64,000 nucleotides of DNA from Orientallactaga sibirica (GCA_036365145.1 JAEOAD010000034.1:21442001-21506000), one strand, 5' to 3'. Positions 1-19,642 are shown, counted from the stretch's first letter. Program-made: numbers and translations. Notes: generated by a model from the letters alone, not told the origin.

Positions 1-74
1 CAAACACTAGCTGTGCCAGTCATGTGCCAGTGACCTGAAGCAAGTGAACTCCCTTCTCTGAGCCTCAGGTTCCA

Positions 75-470
75 ATGAGGGGTGCCCACTGTTGGAGTCG
101 GTTCTGCATGGCTGAGACAAACATCCAAGCAGACACAGCTTATGGTAGGAAAGGGTTTATACAGGCTTACAGAGTCCAGGGGAACACCAGCAATGGAGGA
201 AGAAGCTGGCTCCCTTGCATAGATCCAAGCAGAGAGAAACAGCTGCAGCAAGCAAATGCCAACACCAGCAAGGACAAACCTTGCTCAACTGCTCTGAACA
301 CACCTTTGGGCTGGAAATTCCCAAATACACCTTAGGGATGGACTCTATGATCTGTCCCAAGTGACACCTCTTCCCCACTAACCTCAGTCTATGGGGCCAC
401 ATATTCAAACTAGCAACCCACCTTGTAGGGCTGGGTGTGTCAGTGAGACAGCGCCTGGCTGTGCTTTGCA
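75..470 (-). mobile_element. LTR-like element fragment (antisense)
   Basis: The minus strand resembles a rodent MaLR/ERVL-type LTR: on the plus strand the sequence opens with a 'GGGTTTATACAGGCTTACAGAG' type motif, as antisense LTRs of this group do. Subfamily not determined. Confidence 0.4.
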
Positions 471-664
471 AGTGTAGGCTGCTGCTGTCAGTACTGCGAG
501 ATCAATGTCCACTGACATCATCCCAAGCCCAAGGTCTTCTCACCCAAACCAACCTGGCCACAGAGCATTCTGCCCCTACAGAAGCACAACAGGAGACAGA
601 GCTGGCCACTTAAGAATTCCATCCAGGCGGGGGTACTGGCTCAGTGACTGAAAGCACGTGCTGA

Positions 665-1025
665 GCAAGCCTGACGAGGCAGTTGTCTTCACATTGCTGA
701 GACAAGACACCCAACGAGAAAGAAGCAGCTCATGGAAGGAAAGGGTTTCCTGGAGCTTACAGCTTCTAGAGGACATTTAATCATGGCAGGGAAGCATGAC
801 AGGCCTGAGAAGGAAGCCTGGGTCATACCTCCGTAGCAACAGGAAGGAAGTAGTCTGAGTGAGCTAGCTCTGAACACCCACTGGGCGGGACTAATAAACT
901 TCCAGGTCCAGCTCCAGTGACGCATTTCCTCTGTTGAGGCTTCGCCTCCCAAGACCCTACAAATTTCCCAGTGGCCCCCAGCTGGGGACCAAGTATTCAG
1001 AACACATGAGCCAATGGTGGACACT
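665..1025 (-). mobile_element. LTR (MaLR/ERVL-type), antisense
   Basis: Contains 'AAAGGGTTTCCTGGAGCTTACAG' and 'TTCAGAACACATGAGCCAATG', read as the reverse complement of a MaLR/ERVL-type LTR. It is heavily diverged, and the subfamily is uncertain. Confidence 0.45.
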
Positions 1026-1029
1026 CCAT

Positions 1030-1320
1030 TCAAAGCACCACACCTGATGACCACAGTTCAGACTCCTAGAACCCACATACAGCCAGATGCAAGTAGCACA
1101 AATGTCTGTAATCCCAAAGCATGTACAGTGACAGGAGAATCCTGAAGCTTACAGCCAGCTAGTCTGTGGTTTACAGTGGCAAGGAGAGAGGGACAGGCCC
1201 TGTCTCAAACAAGATGGAACATGAGGACCAATACCCCAAAGGGTTGTCCCCTGACCTCCATGTGTGCACTGTAGCACACATGTGCCCATACACACACTAC
1301 ACACACACACACATATATCT
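1030..1320 (+). mobile_element. B4/RSINE1-like SINE, old copy
   Basis: Shows the composite order of B4-type SINEs: a tRNA-like 5' part, a B1-like middle ending CCCTGTCTCAAAC, then 'CCTGACCTCCATGTGTGCAC' and a (CA)-rich tail. Confidence 0.55.
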
Positions 1321-1639
1321 AGGAACATGGCATACTCATCACTCAATGTTAAGACATCGTTTTAGGAACTGGCCCTCGACAAAGGTGGAGAGGAAATGTG
1401 GACAATAAGCAGAGCGGTTGGTACCATTGTCTGGAATGCCTTCCATCAACGGTTATTCTAAACCATGCAATTCCATTTTTAAGAATTAAACTCTAAAAGC
1501 TTCTGGCTATAAAGAGCTAGAACATGTCCGCACCTGTGATTAGTCACTCCTGGCCAGCACCAGAAGGCCCATCCCCAGGGACTCTGGGGGGAGAACCATA
1601 CCCACTGCCCTTTATACCAACAGCAAGAGTTATGACTTA

Positions 1640-1818
1640 GCCTTTACTACATGCCAGAGATGGTGCAAGTGTGCCTCGGCATTATTCATTTAATTCTAAC
1701 AGAAGCCCTAGAGAACAGCTATCAGCAGCGTCCTTATTTGCAGTTGATGAAAGTAAGGCTCAAAAAGGTGAAATCGTTTGCCTGAAGTCACACCAACAGT
1801 GAGCAGCAAAACTGAACC
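1640..1818 (-). mobile_element. MIR SINE (antisense)
   Basis: Reads as the reverse complement of MIR: 'ACATGCCAGAGATGGTGC', 'ATTCATTTAATTCTAACAG' and the core 'TGCCTGAAGTCACACCAACAG'. Ancient mammalian repeat. Confidence 0.65.
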
Positions 1819-1819
1819 T

Positions 1820-2042
1820 GGGGACTGGAGCAAGGACTCAGCGGTTAAGGCACTTGCTTGCAAAAATCTAAGGACATGAGTTCGATTCCCCAGTACCTAC
1901 ATAAAGCCAGATGCACAGAGTGGCAAATGCATCTGGAGTCTGTTTGCGGTGGATGGAGGCCCTGGCAAGACCATTCTCCCTATCTTTCTTCTATCTCTCT
2001 CTCTCTGCCTACAAATAAGTAAATAAAAATATGCTTTAAAAA
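1820..2042 (+). mobile_element. tRNA-derived B2-like SINE
   Basis: Diverged copy of the tRNA-SINE of this genome: GACTCAGCGGTTAAGGC (A box region), GAGTTCGATTCCCC (B box), AGCCAGATGCACA, CT-rich stretch and AAATAAGTAAATAAA tail. Confidence 0.85.
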
Positions 2043-2050
2043 TGGATCTG

Positions 2051-2261
2051 GGGCTGGAGAGATGGCTTAGCGGTTAAGGCGCCTGCCTCCTAAGCCTAAG
2101 AACACTGGTTCCAATCTCCAGCGGTTCCAATCTCCAGGTCCCACGTTTAGCCAGATGCAAAGTGACGCAAGGGCGCAATGCTGCACTTGACCACAAGGGG
2201 GCATGGGCATCTGGAATTCATTCACAGCAGCTGAGACACTGCTGGCGCGCCCATCTCTGTC

Positions 2262-2342
<81 letters not shown>

Positions 2343-2380
2343 CCAAAAACATAATAAAAAATAAATTTAAAAGTTTTAAA
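2051..2380 (+). mobile_element. tRNA-derived SINE, long subfamily with perfect TSD
   Basis: Belongs to a second tRNA-SINE subfamily: it has GCGCCTGCCTCCTAAGCC, a duplicated GGTTCCAATCTCCAG block and an extra segment ending CTTGACCACAAGGGGGC. A long (CT)n runs from 2264 to 2333. Flanks are a 13-base duplication AAAAATGGATCTG at 2038-2050 and 2381-2393. Confidence 0.9.
2264..2334. repeat. (CT)n microsatellite inside SINE
   Basis: Almost pure CT dinucleotide run forming the pyrimidine-rich part of the SINE; it produces spurious Ser-Leu and Arg-Glu open frames. Confidence 0.95.
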
Positions 2381-2805
2381 AAAAATGGATCTGCATCCAG
2401 ACATGGGACTGGATTCGCTGTGTTTGAAGACAGTTTATCATTATGCTGTGAGTTCTGTGAACTGTCCTTCATAAAAGCAGTTCCTTACAGTACCCTGCAT
2501 TCCTCCTGCCCTCCCAGCATACCCTGATATACCCTTCATCACCCCTAGTGATGGTCTGCTCCTCTGAGAGTGAAGCTTTTGTAACCCTCCCCTCCTTTAC
2601 CCACCCCCAACAGGGACATTCATCACTCCCTCCTGTGAATGTCTTCAGCACCTGGCACACTGCTCCTCTACTGTGGCATTCATGTCCTGGATTAACCTGA
2701 CACATGTCTGTCTCCCCACTAGGAGCTGAGGGCCGGACACCTGAAACACACATGCACTGGGTGAACTAACCAGGAAGATGGCACACTTCTAATACACCTT
2801 CCTTA

Positions 2806-10547
<7,742 letters not shown>

Positions 10548-10684
10548 TCAAGTGGCCGCTCCTCTTCACATGCCTTCAAGAAACAGCAGCACAAGACGGA
10601 ACCTCAGGCCTGGATGTTCTGGCAATCTCTGGGGCCCAAGCCTGGAGGCCAGAGAGCCACAGAGTCAATCTACTGACTTTGATC

Positions 10685-10952
10685 TTTTTTTTTTTTTTGA
10701 GAAAGAGACAGAGAGAGAGAGGCAGAGGGGGGGGAGAGGAAGATAGAGATGGGCGCGCCAGCAGCCTCTCAGCTGCTGTGAACGAAATCCAGATGTGTGC
10801 GCCCCCTTGTGGTCAAGTGTGGCATTGCACCTGTGGGTCACTGTGCATCTGGCTAAACGTGGGACCTGGAGATTGGAACCACTGGAGATTGGAACCAGCA
10901 TTCTTAGGCTTAGGAGGCAGGCGCCTTAACCGCTAAGCCATCTCTCCAGCCC
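10685..10952 (-). mobile_element. tRNA-derived SINE, long subfamily (antisense)
   Basis: Antisense copy of the long tRNA-SINE subfamily, with the duplicated GGAGATTGGAACCA block and GGCGCCTTAACCGCTAAGCC. Flanked by TGACTTTGATC direct repeats (10674 and 10954 areas). Confidence 0.9.
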
Positions 10953-10954
10953 AT

Positions 10955-12876
10955 GACTTTGATCTTTCTGATCACGCTGAGGAAATTTCTCAGAGGGAGA
11001 CAGAGGAACCTAAATCCTTCCCAGACCTCAGCTGAAAACTCTCCTTCTAAGCCTGGAGTGTTCTCCAGCTTAGCTATGCCAGGCCGCTCTCATTCCTTCC
11101 TAAGGATGCTCCAGGTTACCTGGGCACGAGACAGAAATATTCATTACGAGGAACCCTGTTTCAGCACAGCTTCCCACGAGATGCTGCATGACACCGAAAA
11201 TTGAGGAATAGGAAAAATGGATTGCAAACGAATAAAAATCTGGACAACTTCAAAATATCCAGTCAGGATATACTCAAAGGAGGGCAGAGATTCATGTCCA
11301 GGAATATAAACTCCAGGCTCAGGCAAACGACTTCCTGTCCCCACCATCTTATAATTGAACAAACCTGGACACATGGCTGAACCTCAACGGTTCAGACAAA
11401 ATCCAGGGAACTTCACCCACAGGGCATCTGGAAGGACTCAATGGTCAGTACACAGGACAGCCATCAGCAACGTGAAGGACAGAGGTCACACTCCATGAAT
11501 ATTATTAGCTCTTCTAAAAAGTCACTCTTAACTTGGCTTGGTGGCATATGCAGATAGTCACAGCACTCAGAAGGCAGAGTCAAGAGGAGAGAAAGTTCAA
11601 GGACAGCCTGGCTGCACAGTGAAGTCCCATCGCAAGAGATGGGGGAGGAGAAACAACATTCTCATTGCCGAGCTAAGAATTTCGGTTTTTGAGTTTCCAG
11701 GTAGCCAAAGCCAACATGGAAACCTTGTCAGTTAAATATGTATCCAAGAAGAGAAAAAGAAAAAATGGTAAGCAAAGCTTTTAGCTCTAAAATACCTTGG
11801 AGACGCCTCCAAAGCCTCCAGTGCCAGGTCACCAAGAGGACGAGCACCACCCTTATGCATTTTCATCAGCAAAAGAAGAGATGCCCCTGGGGGAGGGGGC
11901 TTGGTTTCTCTAGGCCACCTGTTCTGACACAACCTGCTACTTCACAACTGTCATGTGTCCACCGAAACGTGAGAATTGCTCCTAACCAAAAAAATAAAAT
12001 AATGCCTGAGTCCTTAAGGCCGATTCTCCAGCTCTGCTAAGTGTTTGGATGGACGGTCCTCTACAACCTTCATTTGCTACCATAGAAAGGGATACTGGGG
12101 AAGGCACAAAGCATCTGCTGACATATGTTTATCTGATCCCAAGCTGGCCCTGGGGTCTGCTGCCACTCATCAGGACCTCTACATGTTTTAGACAGGACCA
12201 GCTATGCAATGTACAAACATGAAAAGACGGGGACTCTTGTTTAAAAGTGAAGACTTTCAAGATGATGGGAACATAGCATCAACCAAATGGGCGGAGGGTC
12301 TCTAAGCGAGGGCCTGAGCAACCAGTGTTACATGTGCCTGAAGATGGCCTCAGAAGGACCTCTTGGGATTGTCTTCTCCCAACAAAGAATATATAAAGGA
12401 TGGGCTGTTAATACATCTGCCCTGCACCAGGACCTATGTGGACATAACAGCAGATGCAATGATGACATTTAGTAGTCTGCCTAAAAGCCCAGGTCTCTTT
12501 CCTTGACATGGTTTTCCTAGTTTACAGGTGAGAAAACAAAGTCACAGGTGTAACACACCCTGCCCATAATTAAGTGAGGAGCCAGGGAAAGGCACTAGCA
12601 TGTGGCTCTGGAGTCCAAGCCTCTGGTTTTCCATGCGCTCACACCTCTACATCCTGGTCAAGCTGCACTGAGCACATTCCTAAAACCATCTGTGAAAGCA
12701 GTAGATTAGAAGACACCACATTTCCCAGGTACAGTCTAGAAACATATACTGGTCAGCCTGCAATGATCCCATGGAGGGTAGCACCTCCTCCTTACTCAGA
12801 CCAAGGCTGGCCCATGGCAGCACACTCAATTTTATCATGCCTTCCTTCTTTCTCACCTTGTGCTCACAAGAGGCAC

Positions 12877-12909
<33 letters not shown>

Positions 12910-13994
12910 CATGTAACCATAAGGATGTACCCTCACTGATGACACCGTCTCTGATTTACTTGCTCAACTCTAGGCCATGAAGTAGACACAATCTTAACAC
13001 CCTATGCTCAAGGCAGAGAAATGACGGTCACAGTTAGAAATGGGCAGCCAGAGACACTGTACTAAAATGTCAAATAGGCCTGGGGAACTGCACACAGGCT
13101 GAGGGTTCTCTGTAGGTTGCAGTGGAAGGTTCCATGGTTGCAAAATCCCACAATGAGGCATTGTTTGGGGGGCAGAAATCACAGCACCCACATTGGTCCC
13201 TTCAGCATTCAACAGACTTCAGTCACTCACCTGAGGCTGTTATTCTTGATGGCTGAAGTAACCTGCCCAGTCCTACAGCTTTCCACCTAGGGGATCTTGA
13301 GCAAAGTTATTGAACTACTGTCTGCCTCCATTTCCTGGAATGGAAGTGGAGATAAGAATGGTAATTTTAGATTATCCTGAGGTTTCATTTTTATAAGAAG
13401 TGCACTGGGATCAGATTGGTCACCAGCTTACTTCATACACATTCCCTAGAACCTTCTAGGACCAGCAGGCTCTGACTGTAACACCAGAGATGCAATCTGA
13501 GGTGGCTGCCCAGTTCTCCCAGCAGGGATCACCATATATTGGGAAAGACACACTCAGAGCAGTACCTAACAGAAAAGGACCAGACAGGCAATACTCTGGG
13601 CTGGGGGAAGCCGTTCAGCTTGGCCAAAGCCTAGGTGAGAGGTGCCAAGGAGAAACAAGTTCACATCAGAGGCCAGATTGGGCCCATTGGGCAATTCCTG
13701 TGCTCCCCTCATCTCTTCAGGCAAGAGGCTACAGTGGACACGTGGGGTGCAGGCAGGACCCCAACTAAGGACAGACACTGACAGGATGCCATCCCTTCAC
13801 AGCCCTGATCTAGTTTTGGGCTTCACAGAAGGTGAGCCCCAATTCCAGGGTGAGGAGGCAGCACAGACAGAGGGAAGGGAGGAGCATATAGACTCCAGGT
13901 CCAGTTTGGACCAGACCTTCCAGTCTACTCTGTGCCCAGGCCCATAGGGGTCTCCATCTCCGTGTCTGCGGCAGTGCCTCACCTACAACCTGTG

Positions 13995-13998
<4 letters not shown>
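10955..13998. other. TMEM268 first intron, mainly unique sequence
   Basis: No convincing exon. Old MIR fragments at about 12515-12600 (antisense) and 13265-13410 (sense, e.g. GATCTTGAGCAAAGTTATTG). An A-run sits at 12882-12909. The rest is unassigned. Confidence 0.4.
13265..13410 (+). mobile_element. MIR SINE fragment
   Basis: GATCTTGAGCAAAGTTATTGAACT followed by 'TGTCTGCCTCCATTTCCTGG' and 'GGAGATAAGAATGGTAA' is the MIR core order. Confidence 0.6.
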
Positions 13999-14038
<40 letters not shown>

Positions 14039-14041
14039 CCA
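13997..14041. repeat. (TGCC)n tetranucleotide repeat
   Basis: About ten tandem TGCC units at the edge of the TMEM268 CpG island. Confidence 0.95.
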
Positions 14042-14269
14042 GGGATGCCCCTCATGGACCGGCCAAGCAACTTTTCTCCTTCAGGGTCAGCTCTGCAGAG
14101 TCACCCTGGAAGTCCAGCAAGAGCTCAGAGGAGGTTTGGAGTCAGGGAAGTTTGGAGGTGGAAGAACCTGGACAGACAGGGAGTCCAAACTCCCCATTTC
14201 ACAGACGTGGGCACGAAAGCACCAGAGGAAGGACGTGAACGATCCAGGGTCAAGGATCGTGGCACGGAG

Positions 14270-14960
14270 GAAGCCAGAAACGAAAGCAGGCTCCCGGGGC
14301 CCCGGATCTACACGGTGGCTGGCCTTAGCCTGGGGCAGCGGTCTCCCGGCCTCTGCCCTCTCATCTTACTCTGGCGAGCGGGGCTCCTTCCCCGCTCCTC
14401 GGGGGTCCCCCCCCCGTCCCGTCCAGTCCCGTCTCGGCCAGGCAGCTCCCACACGCCGGGAACGCGGCCCCCCGAACCCCGAGCAGCTGCCCGCGGCCCA
14501 CACCGCCCCGACCGCGGGCGCACGGGCGCGCGCACACTCACCGCCGGGCCGCGCCGCGCCACGCCGCCGCCCGGGGCCGCGGAAGGTCGGGGCGCCGAGC
14601 CCCTCCGCGCCGGGCCTCCCTCCCTCCCGCGCCGCCGCCCGCCCGCCCATCCGCCCGCCTCCCGCGCGCGGCGCCGCCCACCCCCGGCCCGGCCGGGCCC
14701 TGCCTCCCCACCACCACTCGCGGAGAGGCCGCCCTCCCTCCGGGCTCGCCGCGGGCCTGACCCGAGCGCTTCTCCCCGGGCCGCGGCCCAGCCGAGTCGA
14801 GTCGGGCGGGGAGGCTGCATTTCATCAGCCAGGCGGTCCCGCGGGGCTTCGGGAGAGGATCGGCCCCACGCCGGCCACGTGCATCGGCTCTGGGGCCCGG
14901 CGGTTCCCGCGGCAAGGGAGCGGAGAGGCCCCAGTCCCCGGTGACCTGTAATCACGGGAT
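14270..14960 (-). promoter_or_regulatory. TMEM268: CpG island: likely TMEM268 promoter and noncoding first exon
   Basis: Very GC- and CpG-rich sequence about 4 kb upstream of the TMEM268 start codon. On the minus strand a good donor, GCG|GTGAGT (exon side ending at 14542), could end a noncoding first exon that starts higher in the island. A second possible donor (GTAAGA) lies near 14370. Long open frames here on both strands are typical of stop-poor GC-rich DNA and are not called as genes. Confidence 0.7.
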
Positions 14961-14995
14961 GCTGGGCGAAGCAATCCTTGGGACTTTTTGGTGTT

Positions 14996-15020
14996 TTTTT
15001 TTTTTTTTTTTTTTTTTTTT
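14996..15020. repeat. Poly(T) run
   Basis: Uninterrupted T run at the border of the CpG island; unaccompanied by a recognisable SINE body, possibly the tail of a lost antisense insertion. Confidence 0.8.
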
Positions 15021-15124
15021 AATGAAAAGTAGAGCTCTGTTGAGATCACTGGCTTGGAGATCAGACTAGCTGGGCTCCAGGTCCCTGCTCTTACATCATA
15101 TTCGGTAAATTATTTTGTCTTTTT

Positions 15125-15265
15125 CTTTCTTTCTTGTGTTTTGTTTTGTTTTTCTTGGTAGGGTCTTACTCTAGCCCAGGCTGGCCTGGAATTCGCTATG
15201 TAGTCTAAGGGTGGCCTCGAACTCGTGGCAATCCTCCTCCTACCTCTGCCTCCCAAGTGCTGGAA
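15125..15265 (-). mobile_element. B1-like SINE (antisense)
   Basis: GTAGGGTCTTACTCTAGCCC ... GGAATTCGCTATGTAGTCT ... CTCCCAAGTGCTGG: reverse complement of B1, T-rich front. Confidence 0.9.
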
Positions 15266-15429
15266 CTTTGACTTTCTTTTCTTTGAAACCATAAATTATA
15301 ACCATACCATAGGGTTGTATGAAGATCAAATTAGATAATCTGAGAGATATTCAAAACTACAAGATGCTGTACTAGATTGCCATGCACATGACACCATGAT
15401 GGAAAGAACAGCCTTTCTTCCCTCTCTCC

Positions 15430-15572
15430 CCTCCCCGGTTTTAGTGGGGGTCCTGCTTTGTAGCTAGCTCATTCTGGCCTGGAGCTTGCTGAGTACCCGG
15501 GGCTTGGCCCACAACCTTCCTGCCTCAACTTCCCAACTGCTGGCATTATAGGTGTGTACTGCTAACCTCATG
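15430..15572 (-). mobile_element. Old B1-like SINE (antisense)
   Basis: CTGCTTTGTAGCTAGCTCATTCTGGCC and CTGGCATTATAGGTGTGTAC suggest an old antisense B1. Confidence 0.55.
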
Positions 15573-15621
15573 TAATTTTTTTCTTTAGAGCACGTGTGCA
15601 GCTGTATGTTGTTTTTTTTTT

Positions 15622-15632
15622 TAAGATTTATT

Positions 15633-15663
<31 letters not shown>

Positions 15664-15842
15664 TTTGAGACAGAGAGAAGGAGAGAGAGAATGGGCACGC
15701 CAGGGCCTTTAGCCACAGCAAACAAACTCCAGACACAAGAGCCACCATGTGCATCTGGCTTATGTGGGACCTGGAGGATCGAACCTGGGTCCTTGGGTTT
15801 CACAGGCATGTGCCTTAACTGCTAAGCCATCTTTCCAGCCCC
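15622..15842 (-). mobile_element. tRNA-derived B2-like SINE (antisense)
   Basis: (TTTA)n front, GAGAGAGAATGGGCACGCC, ATGTGCATCTGGCTTATG and CTGCTAAGCCATCTTTCCAG. Confidence 0.93.
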
Positions 15843-16730
15843 ACCTCTATGTTTATACAAAAAAAGTGCCAATTCTATTCTATTAGTGAGTTGGTTTTTT
15901 CCTTCAACAAATACCTGGGTATTTGTCTCCTGCAGAACACAGTGCTCAGCCTCATTTCCTTTTAAGAGATTCATAAACTGTATATTGTAGAAGGGGCCTT
16001 TCCTTTCCTGGTCCCTCCACCTTAATGGGTACCTGGATGGTTCCCACTCCTGTTTACAACAAAATCAAGCACAATGTTGACACACCGGTCCAGAAAATAC
16101 AGGTGGGCTCTGTAGGAGCTAGCCCACTGGACTGCATGCACAGTGGCCTGTGGGCTGTGACAACTCACTGGATTTCCATCCTCTAGCGTAGGAAAGGGAG
16201 AAAATAATACCTGCTAAGGTGGGAGATTGCAAGAACAAGAGTGAGAGCTTTGTAGAAAGCACAGGAAAATGAGGAGCATCCTTGACAGCAAGACATCGTA
16301 TCTGCCCGTGGTCAGTCTTGGCACTGTGCCAGGGGGCAAAGGGGCAATAAGATCCAGTGAAAAGTGAGCAAGTCCATTGGAAAGCTGGCTTAAGCAGTGA
16401 GTTTGATGGCCTCTCTGTGATGTTTGTGGTGACATCAAGCTGCACCTCACCCCTAAGCTGTTATTCTGGAGAAATCATTACCACTAGTCCCAAGCCCCTA
16501 AAACCCTAAACTCTGAACACAGAGCATCTCTTGCTTCCTCTATCGTATGTTCTTTCACTTCCGGTTCCGTGTCTGCCACTCCCTCTCCATATGGAAGGTT
16601 AGTCCCAAACACCATTCCATTACTCACCTGACTGCCTTATTCTTGGTCTCAGGATCCTTCTGGGACTCCCTGTCCTATCCTAGGCCAAGGTCAGTCCCCA
16701 TTCTTACCGGTAATTTTTTTTCTTTCTTTT
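15843..16730. other. Intergenic unique sequence
   Basis: Between the TMEM268 CpG island and ATP6V1G1. Open frames on the minus strand near 16119-16450 show no family resemblance I know and are not called. Confidence 0.35.
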
Positions 16731-16734
16731 TTTT

Positions 16735-16868
16735 TTGATTTTTCAAGGTAAGGTCTCACACTAGCCCAGGCTGTCCTGGAATTCACTATGTAGTCTCAGG
16801 CTGGCCTCAAACTCACAGCAATGCCTCCTGAGTGCTGAGATGAAAGCCATGTGCCACCATGCTGGGCC
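16735..16868 (-). mobile_element. B1-like SINE (antisense)
   Basis: AAGGTAAGGTCTCACACTAGCCC, GGAATTCACTATGTAGTCTC and ATGTGCCACCATGCTGGGCC. Confidence 0.9.
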
Positions 16869-17445
16869 CCTTACTGGTACCTTTATTTTACCCATATCCA
16901 TACCTATCACACTACCATGGTCATATCCAGGTCTCCATTCCCCCAGAGGACAACCTTTTGGGGCATACAGCCATTTTGTCTCACACTCATAGCTGCCCAG
17001 CACCCTGCCCTTGGCACTGACTGTTAAATGCACCTTTAGCAACTGAGCAGACAGGACTTTAGCTACAGGAAAATCCATCCAACCACCAACCCCAGCAAAG
17101 GCCACCCTTACTCGCAGCTGCTCCATCTGTCCTGCCATGTTTGTAAGGGTTACAGACCCATGTCTGAGGGCCAGCTGCCAACACATTTGGCAATCTGAAG
17201 TAAGAGAACAAACTCCTTTGCAGCCTGACAGAACTTCAGTATTGCAGCAGATGGTAGAGGGGGAGCCTCAGAGCCACTGGGAGAGTAAATGAAAAGGCAA
17301 AGATCAAAAATGAGATCTTGAGTTCTGGAATTGATCTACCAGTTACACTCACTGACATCAACTTTAGAAACAGAGCTTGAAATGTTGGCATGGCCTGAAC
17401 AAACTGAACTGCATCACGCAGCAATTTAGGCTGAGAAATAGAACA

Positions 17446-17590
17446 AATTCAAATCCAGCCTTTGCCACTAATTAGCTCTGTGACCTTGGGCAATTAGGTT
17501 GATGTCTCTGAGCCTGTCTCCCACTTTATACAACAGTAGTAATACTATTGCAGAGATGGTAAAAGACACTATATATATAAGCACTTTGAT
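17446..17590 (+). mobile_element. MIR SINE fragment
   Basis: TTGCCACTAATTAGCTCTGTG then ACCTTGGGCAATTAG and 'GTAGTAATACTATTGCAGAG' match the MIR core. Confidence 0.75.
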
Positions 17591-17704
17591 TTGTCACTGA
17601 TGTGAATAAATGTGAACTAGGGCTGATATCAGGACAGGATGATCCAAGGCAATGGCTAGCTAGTAAAGCTCAAATCAGTGAGCTTTCATTCAGTAAATCT
17701 GTCT

Positions 17705-17865
17705 TAAAAACTAAGGTGGAACTGGGTGTAGTGGTATAGACCTTTAACCCCAGCACTTGAGGAACAGAGGTAAGATGAAATCTGTGAGTCTGAGAACAGT
17801 GAGACCACATGTAAATTCCAGGTCAGCCTGGGCTAGAGCAAGACCCTACCTCCCCGCCCACCAAA
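17705..17865 (+). mobile_element. B1-like SINE with B4-like tail behind it
   Basis: AACTGGGTGTAGTGGTATAG, TTAACCCCAGCACTTGAGG, CCAGGTCAGCCTGGGCTAG. Followed at 17870-17950 by 'GACTTCTGGCCTCCACACAC', a B4-type end. Confidence 0.8.
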
Positions 17866-18151
17866 AAAGAAGAGTGACTGAGAAAGGCCAACATTGACTT
17901 CTGGCCTCCACACACATGTGCTTATATACATGTGCACCCAGACACAAATGTGAACTATTCAAAAAATTATTTGTGAACGTGTGTCTTAAGGAAGGTGCTA
18001 CTGCTAGTGGCTCCATGATAACCACTTCACATGGCCTGATGACAGCAGGGGAGAGTGCAGGACTCAACACACAGCTCTCCTTGTCAGGAGGTATGCTGGG
18101 AGTAACACACCACACTGTTCATCAGAAAACTGGGTCAAAACCAGAAAGCTT

Positions 18152-18448
18152 GAAGAGAGATGGCATAGCAGTTAAGGAACTTGCCTGCAAAGCCAAAGGA
18201 CCCAGATTCGATTCTCCAGGACCCACAAAAACCAGATTCATGAGGCAGCACATGCATCTGGAGTTCATTTACAATGGCTAGAGGCCCTAGTGTGCCCATT
18301 CTGTCTCCCTCTCAAAAGAAAGAAAGAGAGAGAGAGAGAGAGAAAGAGAGGGGGGAGAAAGGGAGGGGGGAATGGAGGGAGGGAGGGAGGCAAGGAGGGA
18401 GAAAGGGAGGCAGGGAGGGAGGGAGGGAAAACAAACAAACAAACCTAT
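18152..18448 (+). mobile_element. tRNA-derived B2-like SINE with GGGA-rich tail
   Basis: GAGAGATGGCATAGCAGTTAAGG head; its tail has grown into (GA)n/(GGGA)n and AAAC repeats at 18315-18445. Confidence 0.88.
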
Positions 18449-19174
18449 AGGGTTCCTGTCAGGAAGGCCTGCAATCCACAAGAATGGCAAGTAAGTACCA
18501 CAAAGAGGAGAAATGGAGTGGGGCCACAGATGGAAAGCTCCTGTCTAGTTGGGCAGAGGGAAGAACAGTTGAGGGGCATTAGGTTTCAACTAGAGCTTGG
18601 TGGTTTATCTTTTCATCCTTACAACCAGATAACAAAAGGCAGCCCCCTCACCTGGCCCAACTCCTCTCCTGACCTTATCAGGAGCTACTGCCATCTGTTC
18701 TAGAATGCTGCCACTCTGTCCATACATAATTTTCAAGTAGACAAGCAAAGAGAAGGGGGTAGGGCTGTCTGTCCCTTCACTCTCCAAACCTATCCTTTAC
18801 CACACACATTAAGCCATGGCCTTAGATTCACACTTAATGCAGGAGCTAGCCAGTGTCACTGGACAATTTTTAGTAGACAGATCCCCTCCCTACACTATAG
18901 GTCAAATCTATCAATAAAGACTGTGCCTGGTCTGTCTGCACAGGAATTAGAAAAAGAGCAAGTCTAAAACTGCCTGGTGGCATCCAAGCTTTCCTGGTAA
19001 CTTCAGAGCCACTGAAGTGAGGGGAGATGAACTGATAGAGGAAAAAATACTCTTGATATTTGCTAGATTGTCCTTGAAGGACAGAAAAAAAGGGGTGGGG
19101 GTAAAAAACAAGGGCAACTCATCAAAGCCATCTGCTAGCATACACACAGAGCTGTCCTAAATTGACTCAGATTG

Positions 19175-19260
19175 TCACTTTCTTGTTCTACAACCTTGAA
19201 CATGGTGTCAGCCTCTGGGCTTCTCATCCGTGGAGGTGGGATTACAGCACATAACTGAAA
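19175..19260 (+). mobile_element. MIR fragment
   Basis: ACAACCTTGAACATGGTGTC and CTCATCCGTGGAGGTGGGAT recall the MIR core. Short and diverged. Confidence 0.45.
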
Positions 19261-19642
19261 GGCTCTAAAGAGCCCAAAACAGAACAAGCCTTCCTCACTA
19301 GACACCTGCAGAGACTGGATGTGTGGCCTGTCAGTTACTTCATCTCCATGTGTACCCCCAACCGCCTGGAATCCATAAAGTGGAAGTGGCCTTTCAGGAA
19401 CTATATAAGGTTACCCACAAGGTTGCACAATGCCTGACTGTAAACGGCTATGCTTTTCAATCAGAGACCTTCAGTAGATCTAAGCTATGACACCAAACAC
19501 AATGGTGCTTCTATGCTTCTAAGAGACAATACTAGGGCATCCTCCTAGGCTGTCCAGAGCAATCCAGGAGCATCAGTTTAGAAGGAGAAGGAAGGAAAGG
19601 GAAGTCACATGGGTGCAAGACATAAAAGGTAGATGGTTGGAG

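Noticed and set aside
2051..2130. tRNA genes at the heads of the SINEs
   Set aside because: A and B boxes are present, but the sequence continues into SINE bodies and no intact acceptor stem/anticodon structure is seen; these are tRNA-derived retroposons.
13932..14955. Long overlapping open frames (up to 339 codons) on both strands in the CpG island
   Set aside because: Composition is Pro/Arg/Ala/Gly-rich as expected of stop-poor GC-rich DNA; frames exist on both strands at once, begin inside a TGCC repeat, and resemble no protein I know.
16761..17186. 141-codon open frame on the minus strand
   Set aside because: It runs into an antisense B1 at its end and has no recognisable domain; likely chance.
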